DNA of 64,000 nucleotides, from the NCBI GenBank assembly GCA_018241505.1, contig JAFEDS010000037.1, positions 34,693 through 98,692 of the forward strand, given 5' to 3'. Below, piece by piece: positions 15,757 through 23,702 of the stretch (position 1 is its first letter; every line of letters begins with the position of its first letter). The notes under the pieces were generated by a model that was given only the letters and a program-made list of their open reading frames with translations, did not search any database and was not told where the DNA came from. Made by a program: the position numbers and the translations under genes. This stretch comes from Pseudomonadota bacterium. Lineage in GTDB: Bacteria > Pseudomonadota > Gammaproteobacteria > Steroidobacterales > Steroidobacteraceae.

Positions 15757-17775
15757 ATGACTGCCGGAACACCCCGCACGCCTGCGGCATCTACCTCCCT
15801 TGAGCCGGCAGCGGACGATTTGCGCGCCCCAGAGGCGGCCGGTCACAGGCCTTGTGCACAGCGCGCCATGGCCGGATTATTCGCGCTGCTTGCGCTGCTC
15901 CTCGCGATGGGCACCGCCTACGCGGTCGATACCCCCTCCACCCTTCTACACGTCGTGGACTACATCGCTGCTGACTACAGCGGCGCGGTCGATCAGGGCC
16001 GTGTCAAAAATGCCGACGAATATAAGGAAATGCGGGAATTTGCCGAGCAGGCACTCGCGCTCGGGCAATCCCTGCCTGAACACGCGCGCAAGCCGGAGCT
16101 CCTCCAGCAGGCTCAGGAGTTGAAAGCCCTGGTGATGCGGGGCGCACCGGCCCCCGCGGTGAGCGCGGCAGCCGGGCACCTGCACCAAACACTCATCGAG
16201 GCCTTCCAGATTCAAAGCGTTCCGCGGGCTGTGCCAGCACTCGCCAGCGCGCCGGCGCTCTACGAGCGCGAGTGCAGCGGTTGTCATGGAGTGAACGGCC
16301 TGGGCGATGGACCCGCCTCGAGAGCAATGGATCCTCCGCCCGCCAACTTTCAGGATGCCACCCGCATGTCGCGGCGCTCCGTATTCAGCCTCTACAACAC
16401 GATCACTCAGGGTGTCTCGGGCACTGCCATGCCGTCCTTTGCAACTTTGTCCGAAGCGGACCGATGGACACTGGCCCTGTACGTCTCCAATCTCGCGCCC
16501 ACTTCCGCGGAACGGCAGCAGGGTGAGGCGGCATGGCGTCGCGAGGGCCGCTGGAACCAAGTCTTCGCACGTGCGCAGACCGTATACGCGTCGTCTCCCG
16601 ACGAGTTGCGCGCGCAACTCGGTTCCGAGGCGGTGTCGGTACAAGCCTTTTTACGTGCGCACCCCGAAACGCTCGCGAGCCTTGCTTCGCGCGATCCGGT
16701 GGTATTTGCCCAAGCCACCGTCGAGTCCGCGCGGCAGGCGTACAACTCCGGCGACCGTGCCCGAGCCCGGCAACTGGCGATTCAAGCCTATCTGGAAGGC
16801 TTTGAATTGGTGGAGAGCCGATTGAGCACGCTCGATTCCGCGCTCGTGCACGAAACCGAACGCGCGATGATGAGCTTGCGCCAACAGATCGATGCCGGCA
16901 CGGCGGTGAACATCGACGCACCGGCGGCCGCCGTCCGTTTGCTGTTGGATCGAGGGCGCGCTGCGCTCGAGCGCGGACCACTGTCAGCGGGGACGAGCTT
17001 CTTCAGCGCGCTCCTGATCTTCGTGCGCGAAGGACTCGAAGCGTTGCTGGTGGTCGCAGGCATCATATCGATTCTGATTCGGGCCAATCGCCGCGACGCT
17101 CTGCCGTATGTCCATGTCGGATGGATCGGCGCGTGCGCGCTCGGCTTGCTGACATGGATGGTAGCGACGTATCTGGTGAGCGTCTCCGGTGCGAGTCGCG
17201 AGCTGACGGAAGGCGTGAGCGCCCTGCTCGCCGCGCTGATGTTAGTGTATGTCGGTTACTGGCTGCATACGCGTTCGGCTGCAGGCGCGTGGCAGCACTT
17301 CATACGCGATCACGTGGGCAGCGCTCTGGCCAAACGCTCTTTGTGGACGATGGCCGCGCTGGCTTTCATCAGCGTTTATCGGGAAATGTTCGAGACCGTG
17401 TTGTTTTACCAAGCGCTCTGGATCGAAGCCGGCGCCGGGGCGCGGGGCGCGGTGCTAGCCGGTGTGGGTGTCGGGGCGTTGACTCTGGCCTTGATCGGCT
17501 ATGCCCTGTTGAAATACGGCATCAAGCTGCCGCTCGGAGCGTTCTTCGCAACCAGCGCGGCGCTCCTGTGCGTGCTGGCCGTCGTCATGGCAGGTGAAGG
17601 CATCCACTCGCTGCAGGAGGCTGGCACTTTGGCAAGCACGCCGGTTGATGGGCCGACGGTCTCCTGGCTCGGCATCTTTCCGACCCTGCAGACCCTGGTT
17701 GGCCAGTTGACCCTCGCGATCGCCATCGCCGCCGTCCTATGGCTCGCACGGCGGCGAGCGGCAGTTCGGATCTGA
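15757..17775 (+). CDS. pbrT: PbrT-like FTR1-family metal permease fused to a cytochrome c domain
   Basis: 672 residues. A hydrophobic signal (MAGLFALLALLLAMGTAYA, residues 38-56) is followed by a periplasmic helical domain, then a class I cytochrome c domain with the haem motif CSGCH near residue 173 and a Met ligand candidate in TAMPSF. A linker leads to an FTR1 permease domain with REGLEALLVV near 423 and a second REMFETVLF near 543; the Arg-Glu-x-x-Glu motifs bind the metal. Six to seven transmembrane helices follow. In the C. metallidurans pbr operon PbrT is an FTR1-type Pb(II) uptake protein; the next gene here is PbrB-like, which supports that reading over an iron permease (EfeU/FTR1). 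The Tn7-like insertion lies 82 bases upstream of the start and separates it from the ATPase. Confidence 0.9.
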   Translation: MTAGTPRTPAASTSLEPAADDLRAPEAAGHRPCAQRAMAGLFALLALLLAMGTAYAVDTPSTLLHVVDYIAADYSGAVDQGRVKNADEYKEMREFAEQALALGQSLPEHARKPELLQQAQELKALVMRGAPAPAVSAAAGHLHQTLIEAFQIQSVPRAVPALASAPALYERECSGCHGVNGLGDGPASRAMDPPPANFQDATRMSRRSVFSLYNTITQGVSGTAMPSFATLSEADRWTLALYVSNLAPTSAERQQGEAAWRREGRWNQVFARAQTVYASSPDELRAQLGSEAVSVQAFLRAHPETLASLASRDPVVFAQATVESARQAYNSGDRARARQLAIQAYLEGFELVESRLSTLDSALVHETERAMMSLRQQIDAGTAVNIDAPAAAVRLLLDRGRAALERGPLSAGTSFFSALLIFVREGLEALLVVAGIISILIRANRRDALPYVHVGWIGACALGLLTWMVATYLVSVSGASRELTEGVSALLAALMLVYVGYWLHTRSAAGAWQHFIRDHVGSALAKRSLWTMAALAFISVYREMFETVLFYQALWIEAGAGARGAVLAGVGVGALTLALIGYALLKYGIKLPLGAFFATSAALLCVLAVVMAGEGIHSLQEAGTLASTPVDGPTVSWLGIFPTLQTLVGQLTLAIAIAAVLWLARRRAAVRI

Positions 17776-17844
17776 TCCACCTCACAGCCGAGCGCTCCGG
17801 GGGACGATTGCTCGCGGCCGGGGCACACTCAGGGACTAATTTGA

Positions 17845-18714
17845 ATGTCACCTCTCAAGATCCTCATTCTTGCGATAGTGCAAGGACTGGCGGAACTCCT
17901 GCCGGTGTCGAGCTCTGCGCACGTAGTCGTAACCGAGAAGTTACTGGGCCTGGATCCGTCGTCGCCACCTATGACACTCCTTTTGGTGATGCTCCACACA
18001 GGTACCATGTTTGCGGTCATCGTGTATTTCTGGCCGCAGTGGCGCGGCACCTATCATAGCAGCGCACCGGCTTTCAAAAACTTTGCCAGACTGGTCGTGA
18101 TCGCGACAACATTCACAGCGGTCATTGGCGAAGCCATCATCAAGACCATCGAAAGGACGATCTTTCGCGGGGTGCCGAATGCTCAGATCGAAGATCTTTT
18201 CAGTCATCTTGAAATCATTGCGCCCGCCTTGGCCGCGGCTGGCCTACTCATTGTGATTGCGGGAATCTTCGAGAAGCGCCATCCAACGCGAATTCTGTCC
18301 GAAACAAACGACCTGACCTGGAAACAGGCAGGCCTGATTGGAGTCGTCCAGGGACTGTGCTTACCTTTCCGGGGCTTTTCACGTTCAGGAGCAACGATTT
18401 CGGCAGGCATGTTGCTCGGCGTAGCCAAATCCCGAGCGGAGGCTTTTAGCTTCGCTTTGGCGGTGGTTTTGACTCCGCCCATTGTTGCCCACGAGAGCGT
18501 GCGGCTCATCGAATCGACGCGTATCAACGGCACGGCGGATCTCGCCTCGTTCGCTTTCCTGAGTCTGCTGGGAGCCGTGGTCGCGTTTCTCGCGGGTCTT
18601 CTTGCCTTGAAATGGCTCAGTAAGTGGCTCGAGGGCGGTCGATGGTATCTGTTCGGCATCTACTGCCTGATCGCTGCCGCCCTGGTGACTGTCTTGCACC
18701 ACGCCGGATATTGA
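17845..18714 (+). CDS. pbrB: Undecaprenyl-pyrophosphate phosphatase, PbrB/BacA-like
   Basis: 289-residue polytopic membrane protein of the UppP/BacA family, with the two catalytic regions GLAELLPVSSSAHVVV (residues 15-30, Glu and the SSS motif) and GFSRSGATISAGMLLGV (Arg-Ser-Gly, around 175). In lead resistance PbrB releases phosphate from undecaprenyl pyrophosphate so that Pb(II) exported by the ATPase precipitates as phosphate outside the membrane. Its position 69 bases behind the PbrT-like gene favours this role over a housekeeping UppP. The motif reads PFRGFSRSG where housekeeping enzymes more often have PGxSRSG. No PbrC-type signal peptidase follows. Confidence 0.88.
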   Translation: MSPLKILILAIVQGLAELLPVSSSAHVVVTEKLLGLDPSSPPMTLLLVMLHTGTMFAVIVYFWPQWRGTYHSSAPAFKNFARLVVIATTFTAVIGEAIIKTIERTIFRGVPNAQIEDLFSHLEIIAPALAAAGLLIVIAGIFEKRHPTRILSETNDLTWKQAGLIGVVQGLCLPFRGFSRSGATISAGMLLGVAKSRAEAFSFALAVVLTPPIVAHESVRLIESTRINGTADLASFAFLSLLGAVVAFLAGLLALKWLSKWLEGGRWYLFGIYCLIAAALVTVLHHAGY

Positions 18715-18889
18715 CGCCTCGAGATCACCTGGACGAGCCACTAAGCCGTGGCGAACCAGCGGCGCGAGCTGGGCGCAGTTGCGCATTGCCTGCGCCGACA
18801 GCAAGAATCAAATCCCCACGCGGTACAGTGAGGGACCCGGACACCGCGTGATGCGCGCGACCTTTGCCGCCGGTCTCCGGCCTACGAGG

Positions 18890-19399
18890 CTAGGTTCGGC
18901 CGTCCGGCGTCCTTTCTGAACCTGTCTGAGCATCCCGCGTCCCTGGCCCGCTCTCCCCCGGTTTGCCAAGATTGCTCTTGAGCGGCTTGAGTACCACGAG
19001 GACAAGAAAATTCGTGAGCGAGAGAATGAGGCCCAGATCGTAGTATCCGGACCCAACGGCCGCCCCGACAACGCCAACGTTCCAGATACTCGCCGCCGTG
19101 GCCGTACCGTGAATGGCGCGCTCTGACTTGAGAATGGCGCCGCCGCCGATGAAACCGATGCCGGTGATCAAACCTTCCAGGACGCGCGCCTGCGCCGGCG
19201 AGCGTTCACCGAGAATCTCGATGGCGAGGATAACAAACCCGCAGCTGGCCATAGCCACGATTGGAAAGGTGCGCAGGCCGGCGCTGCGCGCCTCGCGCTC
19301 CCGATTCCATCCGATCGGCAGTACGAACAAGAATGCGAGCGCCAAGCGCACGAGATGGTTCGGAACATCCGCCCAGATGCCCCAATAGGGACTGTTCAT
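18890..19399 (-). CDS. MgtC/SapB family membrane protein
   Basis: 169 residues from the ATG at 19399. The MgtC N-terminal domain is clear: LVRLALAFLFVLPIGWNREREARSAGLRT, MASCGFVILAIEI, GLITGIGFIGGGAILK and GTATAASIWNVGVVGAAVGSG, giving about five helices. The tail after residue 140 is polar. The family is tied to Mg starvation and envelope physiology and often appears next to metal-resistance genes. It faces the pbr genes convergently. No function in this context can be shown. Confidence 0.9.
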   Translation of the reverse strand: MNSPYWGIWADVPNHLVRLALAFLFVLPIGWNREREARSAGLRTFPIVAMASCGFVILAIEILGERSPAQARVLEGLITGIGFIGGGAILKSERAIHGTATAASIWNVGVVGAAVGSGYYDLGLILSLTNFLVLVVLKPLKSNLGKPGESGPGTRDAQTGSERTPDGRT

Positions 19400-19959
19400 T
19401 ATTGCAACGCGCTCCTGAGGAACCGGGGGTGACGTGCGCGGAGGCCTATCCGCAAAACTGCTTCGGATGTGTCCAGCCGCGGGGGAGCCCGATCTACGTT
19501 CATCGATATCTGCGTGGTTCCAAGGACGCTCGCAGTAGGGGAACGGAAGCAGGCAACCTCAAGCTACGTTCCCAGCAAGCATCGCGCCCGCTGATACAAC
19601 ATACCTGCGTTGAAATCCGAGGGCACGCCGCGCATCGAACCGGCGGCGGCCGGAAATGAGTGCCAGGCATCCCGCCAACATCCCCGGCGAACCCGCCCGC
19701 GTGAACCGCCGGTCAGTAGGAGCGCGATCCCAAGGCGCAGGCACTTGACGTCCCTGGCCGACGGCTCATCAGAAAAAACGCACGGCGCCGGCGGTACGCC
19801 CTGTCTTCGATGGCGATCCAGGCGCGTCGATGATTTCGTCTGCGAACCGGCGGCATAGAGAAAAAGCCTGCGGCGCTCGGCAGAGTCAGCCCGGCTTTGC
19901 TCGCGAAAATGAGACAGTTACACGACTGCCGTGCAATTCGCCGGTGAAAGCGGGCACTG
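19400..19959. other. Intergenic stretch, no gene seen
   Basis: About 560 bases between the mgtC-like gene start and the end of the mer regulator. Only short overlapping frames without ribosome sites or family motifs occur. No repeat or tRNA-like structure was noticed. Confidence 0.4.
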
Positions 19960-20352
19960 TCAGTGTGCGAGCTTCTCCAATACCGGACAAAGTTCCCCAT
20001 CATTAGCATCGCACGCGGCAACCCACACCCGCAGTTCCCGTCGCAGTCGAGCCAACGTCCGCATCTTTTGCTCAATCGCCGCCAACTTCCTCGCCGCCAA
20101 GGTGCGGCTTGCCCCACACGCCGGGCGACCGGTCAATCGAAGCAGCGCTCGGACTTCGTCCAAGGTAAAACCGCTTTGTTGCGCGCGCTTGATGAAGCGC
20201 AAGCGAGAGACGTCAGCCACGCCGTACCTGCGAATGCCGTTCAGCGGTCGAGTCGGTTCGCGCAGCAACCCGCGTCGCTGGTAGTAGCGCACGGTCTCTA
20301 CATGCACGTTTGCCTCTTTCGCCAAAGCGCCGATCGTAAGGGCCTCAGACAC
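19960..20352 (-). CDS. merR: MerR-family regulator of the mer cluster
   Basis: Start taken as the GTG at 20352 (VSEALTIGALAKEANVHVE), giving 130 residues; in-frame upstream codons run into the promoter. Winged helix (IGALAKEANVHVETVRYYQRRGLL, then GIRRYGVADVSRLRFIKRAQQSGFTLDEV) and the mercury ligands of MerR: Cys in GRPACGAS (near 79), and CDANDGELCPV (two Cys eight apart, near 114-123), the C-x(35)-C-x(8)-C pattern. It diverges from merT, with the operator between them at 20356-20386. Confidence 0.92.
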   Translation of the reverse strand: MSEALTIGALAKEANVHVETVRYYQRRGLLREPTRPLNGIRRYGVADVSRLRFIKRAQQSGFTLDEVRALLRLTGRPACGASRTLAARKLAAIEQKMRTLARLRRELRVWVAACDANDGELCPVLEKLAH

Positions 20353-20355
20353 CGA

Positions 20356-20386
20356 TTGACTCCGTACCCAGGTACGGGAGATATGA
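20356..20386 (+). promoter_or_regulatory. mer operator-promoter
   Basis: -35 TTGACT (20356-20361), 19-base spacer holding the dyad CCGTACCCAGGTACGG (20362-20377), -10 ATATGA (20381-20386). This is the MerR-type arrangement. Transcription should begin near 20392-20395, at or beside the merT GTG at 20394. Confidence 0.85.
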
Positions 20387-20393
20387 TGCACCC

Positions 20394-20753
20394 GTGGATA
20401 TATCGAGCTCAAGAGCTTCCCCACGGTGGGCGCTGCTGACGGGTGCTGCCGCGGCGATCGGTGCGTCGCTGTGCTGTGTTGTGCCGTTAGTTCTCGTCTC
20501 TCTGGGCATCAGCGGTGCGTGGCTTGCGAGCCTGACCGCCCTCGAACCATATAGACCGTTGTTCGCGTTAGTAGCGGTCGCCTCGTTGGGCATTGCCGCA
20601 TGGCGGCTGTACGGTCCCTCGAGCCGTTGTGAGGACGGCCGGACCTGTGCGGACCCGCACGTACTTCGGCGGCGCCGCCGGCTCCTGTGGATTGCCGTCG
20701 CGGTCATCGCGCCGTTACTGCTTTTTCCCTACTACATCACCTGGTTTGTTTAG
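20394..20753 (+). CDS. merT: Mercuric ion transporter MerT
   Basis: 119-residue inner-membrane protein with three hydrophobic segments. The first carries the paired Cys (AAAIGASLCCVVPLVLVSLG) that take Hg(II) from MerP; SGAWLASLTALEPYRPLF is the family signature; the cytoplasmic loop has CEDGRTCAD, the second Cys pair. The start is the GTG at 20394; no other start lies in frame before the first helix, and it falls at the predicted transcription start, so the message may be leaderless. merP follows after nine bases. No merA lies downstream. Confidence 0.93.
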   Translation: MDISSSRASPRWALLTGAAAAIGASLCCVVPLVLVSLGISGAWLASLTALEPYRPLFALVAVASLGIAAWRLYGPSSRCEDGRTCADPHVLRRRRRLLWIAVAVIAPLLLFPYYITWFV

Positions 20754-20762
20754 GAGCCGCTC

Positions 20763-21047
20763 ATGAAGAGAGCCGGTTTGATTGCGTTGCTGCTATTGGC
20801 CGGGCCGGCTTTCGCCGCGGAGCCCCGCACTGTCACGCTCGGGGTCGAACACATGACCTGCGCGGCGTGCCCTATCACCGTTCGCAAGGCCTTGTCCCAT
20901 GTTGCTGGGGTCTCAGCATCCACGGTGGACATGAAGGCGCACACTGCAACCGTGACCTTTGATCCAACGCGAACGTCCGCGGAGGCGCTCGCAACAGCCA
21001 TCAGTCAGGCGGGTTTTCCGGCCAAGGTGCTCTCGAGTGGCAGTTGA
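20763..21047 (+). CDS. merP: Periplasmic mercury-binding protein MerP
   Basis: 94 residues: signal peptide MKRAGLIALLLLAGPAFAAE, then one HMA domain with VEHMTCAACPITVRKAL (the GMTCxxC metal site) and VDMKAHTATVTFDPTRTS. It binds Hg(II) in the periplasm and passes it to MerT. It is separated from merT by nine bases, so both belong to the MerR-controlled transcript. Confidence 0.94.
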   Translation: MKRAGLIALLLLAGPAFAAEPRTVTLGVEHMTCAACPITVRKALSHVAGVSASTVDMKAHTATVTFDPTRTSAEALATAISQAGFPAKVLSSGS

Positions 21048-21237
21048 GGTCATACTCCAGAGCGAACTGACCTGCCCGACCTGTGGGTATCGGCAGAGCG
21101 GCTGCCATCGGGGGACCATTCAGTGCTACGAGCATGTGGGGCTGGTGACGAAGGCAGCGAGCCGTGCGAACGGGTACCGGGAATATCGAACGGAGGAAGT
21201 CGAGCGCCTGCGCGCCTCGCAGCCGCAGGCCGCATAG
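21037..21237 (+). pseudogene. Chimeric fragment: GDCCVxC-type zinc-ribbon N-terminus joined to a MerR N-terminus
   Basis: 66 codons from a GTG inside the end of merP. The first part VEVILQSELTCPTCGYRQ resembles the start of the next gene (MELQSTITCPHCRHSQ). After SGCHRG the sequence turns into a MerR-type helix-turn-helix: TIQCYEHVGLVTKAASRANG then YREYRTEEVERLR, and stops. The product is too short for either family. It looks like a deletion junction between a small zinc-ribbon gene and a merR copy. Confidence 0.6.
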
Positions 21238-21241
21238 CCCT

Positions 21242-21457
21242 ATGGAATTGCAATCGACCATAACGTGTCCCCACTGCAGACACTCGCAGCGTGAGACCAT
21301 GCCGACAGATGCCTGTCAGTTCTACTATGAATGCACCGGCTGCCACACGCTGCTTCGACCGAAGGCGGGTCATTGCTGTGTCTTTTGCTCGTACGGGACG
21401 GTTGTCTGCCCCCCGATGCAGACCCCGGACCCGTGCTGCGGGGCGTCCCCCAACTGA
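21242..21457 (+). CDS. Small Cys-rich protein, GDCCVxC family
   Basis: 71 residues from the ATG at 21242. Cys pairs CPHC (9-12) and CTGC (31-34) form a likely zinc ribbon, followed by KAGHCCVFCSYGTVVCPPMQ, the family motif (GDCCVxC, here with His in place of Asp), and a second CC near the C-terminus. Such small proteins are often found at the end of mer and other metal clusters. The reaction, if any, is unknown. It follows the chimeric fragment by four bases and is probably part of the mer transcript. Confidence 0.75.
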   Translation: MELQSTITCPHCRHSQRETMPTDACQFYYECTGCHTLLRPKAGHCCVFCSYGTVVCPPMQTPDPCCGASPN

Positions 21458-21489
21458 CACCAGCCCCCTCCTTCAGCGATTCCCTCAGG

Positions 21490-21711
21490 TTAGTTATTTG
21501 AAGTCAGCTTTCCTGGTGCCGGTTGCTCCATCAAGTATCCATGCGCTCGCCAACAGGCCACCCAATTCCTGAGACCGGGCTTCTCCATCATCCCAGCATG
21601 CGCTTTGAAGCAGCGCGCCAATTCAGCATCGGAAGGCAAGCCGGCAGCAGTCGCTGCGTAAGCGGCAGCCAGGCCTGTGATCAGCAGTAAGATGGGTGCG
21701 TATTTCTTCAT
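21490..21711 (-). CDS. Small secreted protein closing the sigF-nrsF operon
   Basis: 73 residues from the ATG at 21711 with GGAG upstream. Signal peptide MKKYAPILLLITGLAAAYAATA; mature part about 50 residues with two Cys (ARCFKAH, WVACWRAHG) and three Met (GMMEKP, YLMEQP). It is the last minus-strand gene behind msrP-msrQ-sigF-nrsF. In Azospira the SigF/NrsF regulon contains a methionine-rich periplasmic peptide (MrpX) that scavenges hypochlorite; this protein sits where such a peptide would be but is only moderately Met-rich. Role unknown. Confidence 0.7.
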   Translation of the reverse strand: MKKYAPILLLITGLAAAYAATAAGLPSDAELARCFKAHAGMMEKPGLRNWVACWRAHGYLMEQPAPGKLTSNN

Positions 21712-21820
21712 GATGGATCTCCGTAAGTGGAACAGTATGTAAGTGGGCCGAAACAGCTTCCTCATCGAGTAATACGCATCCTCACCGCGAAAGGTTACAG
21801 CCTCCTCTGCTGGCCCCGCT

Positions 21821-22462
21821 CTACCACCGCAGCAATCGCGATCCAATGAGTGCGCCGATCAAGGCGCATGACGCAATGGCGCTCGCATATAACACTGCGG
21901 CGGCCAACACCGACACGACGGGCTGATTCAAGGCAAGCGCCGCTACCGCCATTGCACCCGCAACGAGCCCTGCGGCCGCACCGCTCAAAGCCGGATACAC
22001 CGGTGCCCCGCTACGGAGCGCCCAGAAGAGCGCCGCGAGCGTTGGGACGGCTACGACGGGGATGCAGATCAGGCAGTTGCCCAATAGCTCCCCGGAGAGA
22101 ACCTCCCCCCAACTCGCGCGCGGCTCTCGCGTGATCCCAACAATGCCTCCCAGGAGCAGCGCCAGGAACACAGCCCCAACAGGGAACAGCGCTGCAGACA
22201 CGCGCTTTCCGGGTTGGCCTGCGACAAACAGCAGTCGCAATCCGGCCGCGACCAACGCCAGCGTCAGTGCGAACACTCCTGCCTGGAGACCGGGCCGATG
22301 TCCGCCGAGGCCCTGCAACGTGGTTCCGAACATGGAGCACTGCAGACACAGAGCGACAGCTATTCCGATTCCGCTGGCAATCAATAGCGAAGCGCCCCAC
22401 TGCCGGCGAGGTGCCGGCGGCACGTTGGTGCTCAACATCTTGATGAGGTCCTCGGTCTTCAC
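21821..22462 (-). CDS. nrsF: NrsF-type anti-sigma factor (DUF1109)
   Basis: 213-residue membrane protein with six hydrophobic segments and a short cytoplasmic N-terminus (MKTEDLIKMLSTNVPPAPRR), the NrsF/DUF1109 layout. Cys pairs lie in or beside membrane segments (LCLQCSMF and GNCLICIP), which in related anti-sigma proteins are candidates for redox or metal sensing. The ATG overlaps the sigF stop by four bases. It should hold SigF inactive until a signal, in Azospira hypochlorite, relieves it. Confidence 0.87.
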   Translation of the reverse strand: MKTEDLIKMLSTNVPPAPRRQWGASLLIASGIGIAVALCLQCSMFGTTLQGLGGHRPGLQAGVFALTLALVAAGLRLLFVAGQPGKRVSAALFPVGAVFLALLLGGIVGITREPRASWGEVLSGELLGNCLICIPVVAVPTLAALFWALRSGAPVYPALSGAAAGLVAGAMAVAALALNQPVVSVLAAAVLYASAIASCALIGALIGSRLLRW

Positions 22463-23043
22463 GGAACGCTCCTTTGTCGAACCAGTTTGGACAGCGCCTT
22501 GAGCCCCCGATGTACCGACACTTTGATGGCAGACTCAGACATCGCGGTACGCGCGGCGGCTTCACTCACCGTGAGTCCTTGCAATTTCACGAGCTCGATG
22601 GCTTCCCGCATTTTAGGCGCCAATTTCGAGATGAGGGCTTGCAGGTCGAGACCGCTCTCGGTTGCGTTTGAATCTCCGTCGGTGGGTGGATCCGGCACTG
22701 CGTCCAGTGATAACGCGGCGGCGGATGTTCGAGTCCTGCGGAAGTAGTCGACGAGCCTGTATTGGCCGATCGCATACATCCACGGTGTGAATGGTTGTGC
22801 CTGATCGTAAGTGTGTCGATGCGTGAAAATAGAGATGAGAGTCTCCTGAACAAGATCCTCTGCATCGGCGGACGATCTGCCTACCCGAGCCAGGCGCCCC
22901 TTGAAATAAGACCGCAACAAGCGGCTCGCCCGGGTCAGAAGCGCCTCGGTTGCCACATCGCTCCCTGCTACGCAGGCCAGCATCAATTTGCGGAGCTCGA
23001 GCTCGCTGGAGCCGCTGGTCGTCTTGGAGGCGGTGGTCGACAT
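22459..23043 (-). CDS. sigF: ECF sigma factor, SigF-like (NrsF-controlled)
   Basis: 194 residues from the ATG at 23043. Sigma-2 region: LLTRASRLLRSYFKGRLARV, DAEDLVQETLISIFTHRHTY and PFTPWMYAIGQYRLVDYFRR; sigma-4 region: LAPKMREAIELVKLQGLTVSEAAARTAMSESAIKV. The frame is open much further upstream but that part shadows msrQ. It sits between msrPQ and its anti-sigma gene nrsF. By analogy with Azospira it would activate the msrPQ transcript under reactive chlorine or similar stress. Confidence 0.9.
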   Translation of the reverse strand: MSTTASKTTSGSSELELRKLMLACVAGSDVATEALLTRASRLLRSYFKGRLARVGRSSADAEDLVQETLISIFTHRHTYDQAQPFTPWMYAIGQYRLVDYFRRTRTSAAALSLDAVPDPPTDGDSNATESGLDLQALISKLAPKMREAIELVKLQGLTVSEAAARTAMSESAIKVSVHRGLKALSKLVRQRSVP

Positions 23044-23081
23044 GACTAATACGCAAAGACAGTCGAATGGGTTACAGGGCA

Positions 23082-23702
23082 CTACGCGGAACGAGTTGCG
23101 GCCGGGTTTGGGCGTTGCCGGACGGCCGACCACGGCAGCCGCCACGCCAGCAGCACAAGCAGAACCCCCAGATAAATCAGCGGCTTGAACGTGTCGGCCT
23201 TGACCAGCCAAAGATAATGAAAAGCTCCCAGAAGCGCGGCGGGATAAACCAATCGATGCAGGGTTTTCCAATCGCGCCCGAGGCGCCGCTGCCAGCGGTC
23301 TGTGGAGGTAATGGCCAGCGGAAGCAGCATCAACCAGGCGGTGAGACCCAGTGTGATGTACGTTCGACGCGAGAAGTCTTCCACCAACTGCAGCAGTGAC
23401 AGCTCCAGATCGAAAACCAGGTAGATCGAGAAGTGCAGGCAAAGATAGGCGTATGCCCACAAGCCAACGGCGCGGCGGACCCGAATCGGCTCGCTGCGTC
23501 CGATCAACTTGCGCAGCGGCGTGAGGGCCAGTGTCACCAACAACAACCGCAGCGACCAATCACCTGTGTAATGCTCAAGAAATTCCACCGGATTGGGTCC
23601 GAGCCGGCTGGTGACGGTCCATTTGATCGCGAATCCAAGGGGGATGATTCCGAGCGCCCAGGCGCCTGCCTTCCAGAGGAGGACCGGATACGAGTCGCGC
23701 AT
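23082..23702 (-). CDS. msrQ: MsrQ, haem-binding membrane partner of MsrP
   Basis: 206 residues from the ATG at 23702, which overlaps the msrP stop by one base (TGATG). Ferric-reductase-like transmembrane domain with haem-ligand His residues in AYAYLCLHFSIYLVFDL, GRDWKTLHRLVYPAALLGAFHYLW. It delivers electrons from the quinone pool or flavin pathway to periplasmic MsrP, which repairs methionine sulfoxide in envelope proteins. Normal length for the family. Confidence 0.93.
   Translation of the reverse strand: MRDSYPVLLWKAGAWALGIIPLGFAIKWTVTSRLGPNPVEFLEHYTGDWSLRLLLVTLALTPLRKLIGRSEPIRVRRAVGLWAYAYLCLHFSIYLVFDLELSLLQLVEDFSRRTYITLGLTAWLMLLPLAITSTDRWQRRLGRDWKTLHRLVYPAALLGAFHYLWLVKADTFKPLIYLGVLLVLLAWRLPWSAVRQRPNPAATRSA

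Noticed and set aside
23044-23559. N-terminal extension of the sigma factor
   Set aside because: The frame is open but overlaps msrQ antisense or out of frame and adds no sigma-family sequence; the ATG at 23043 fits the family length.
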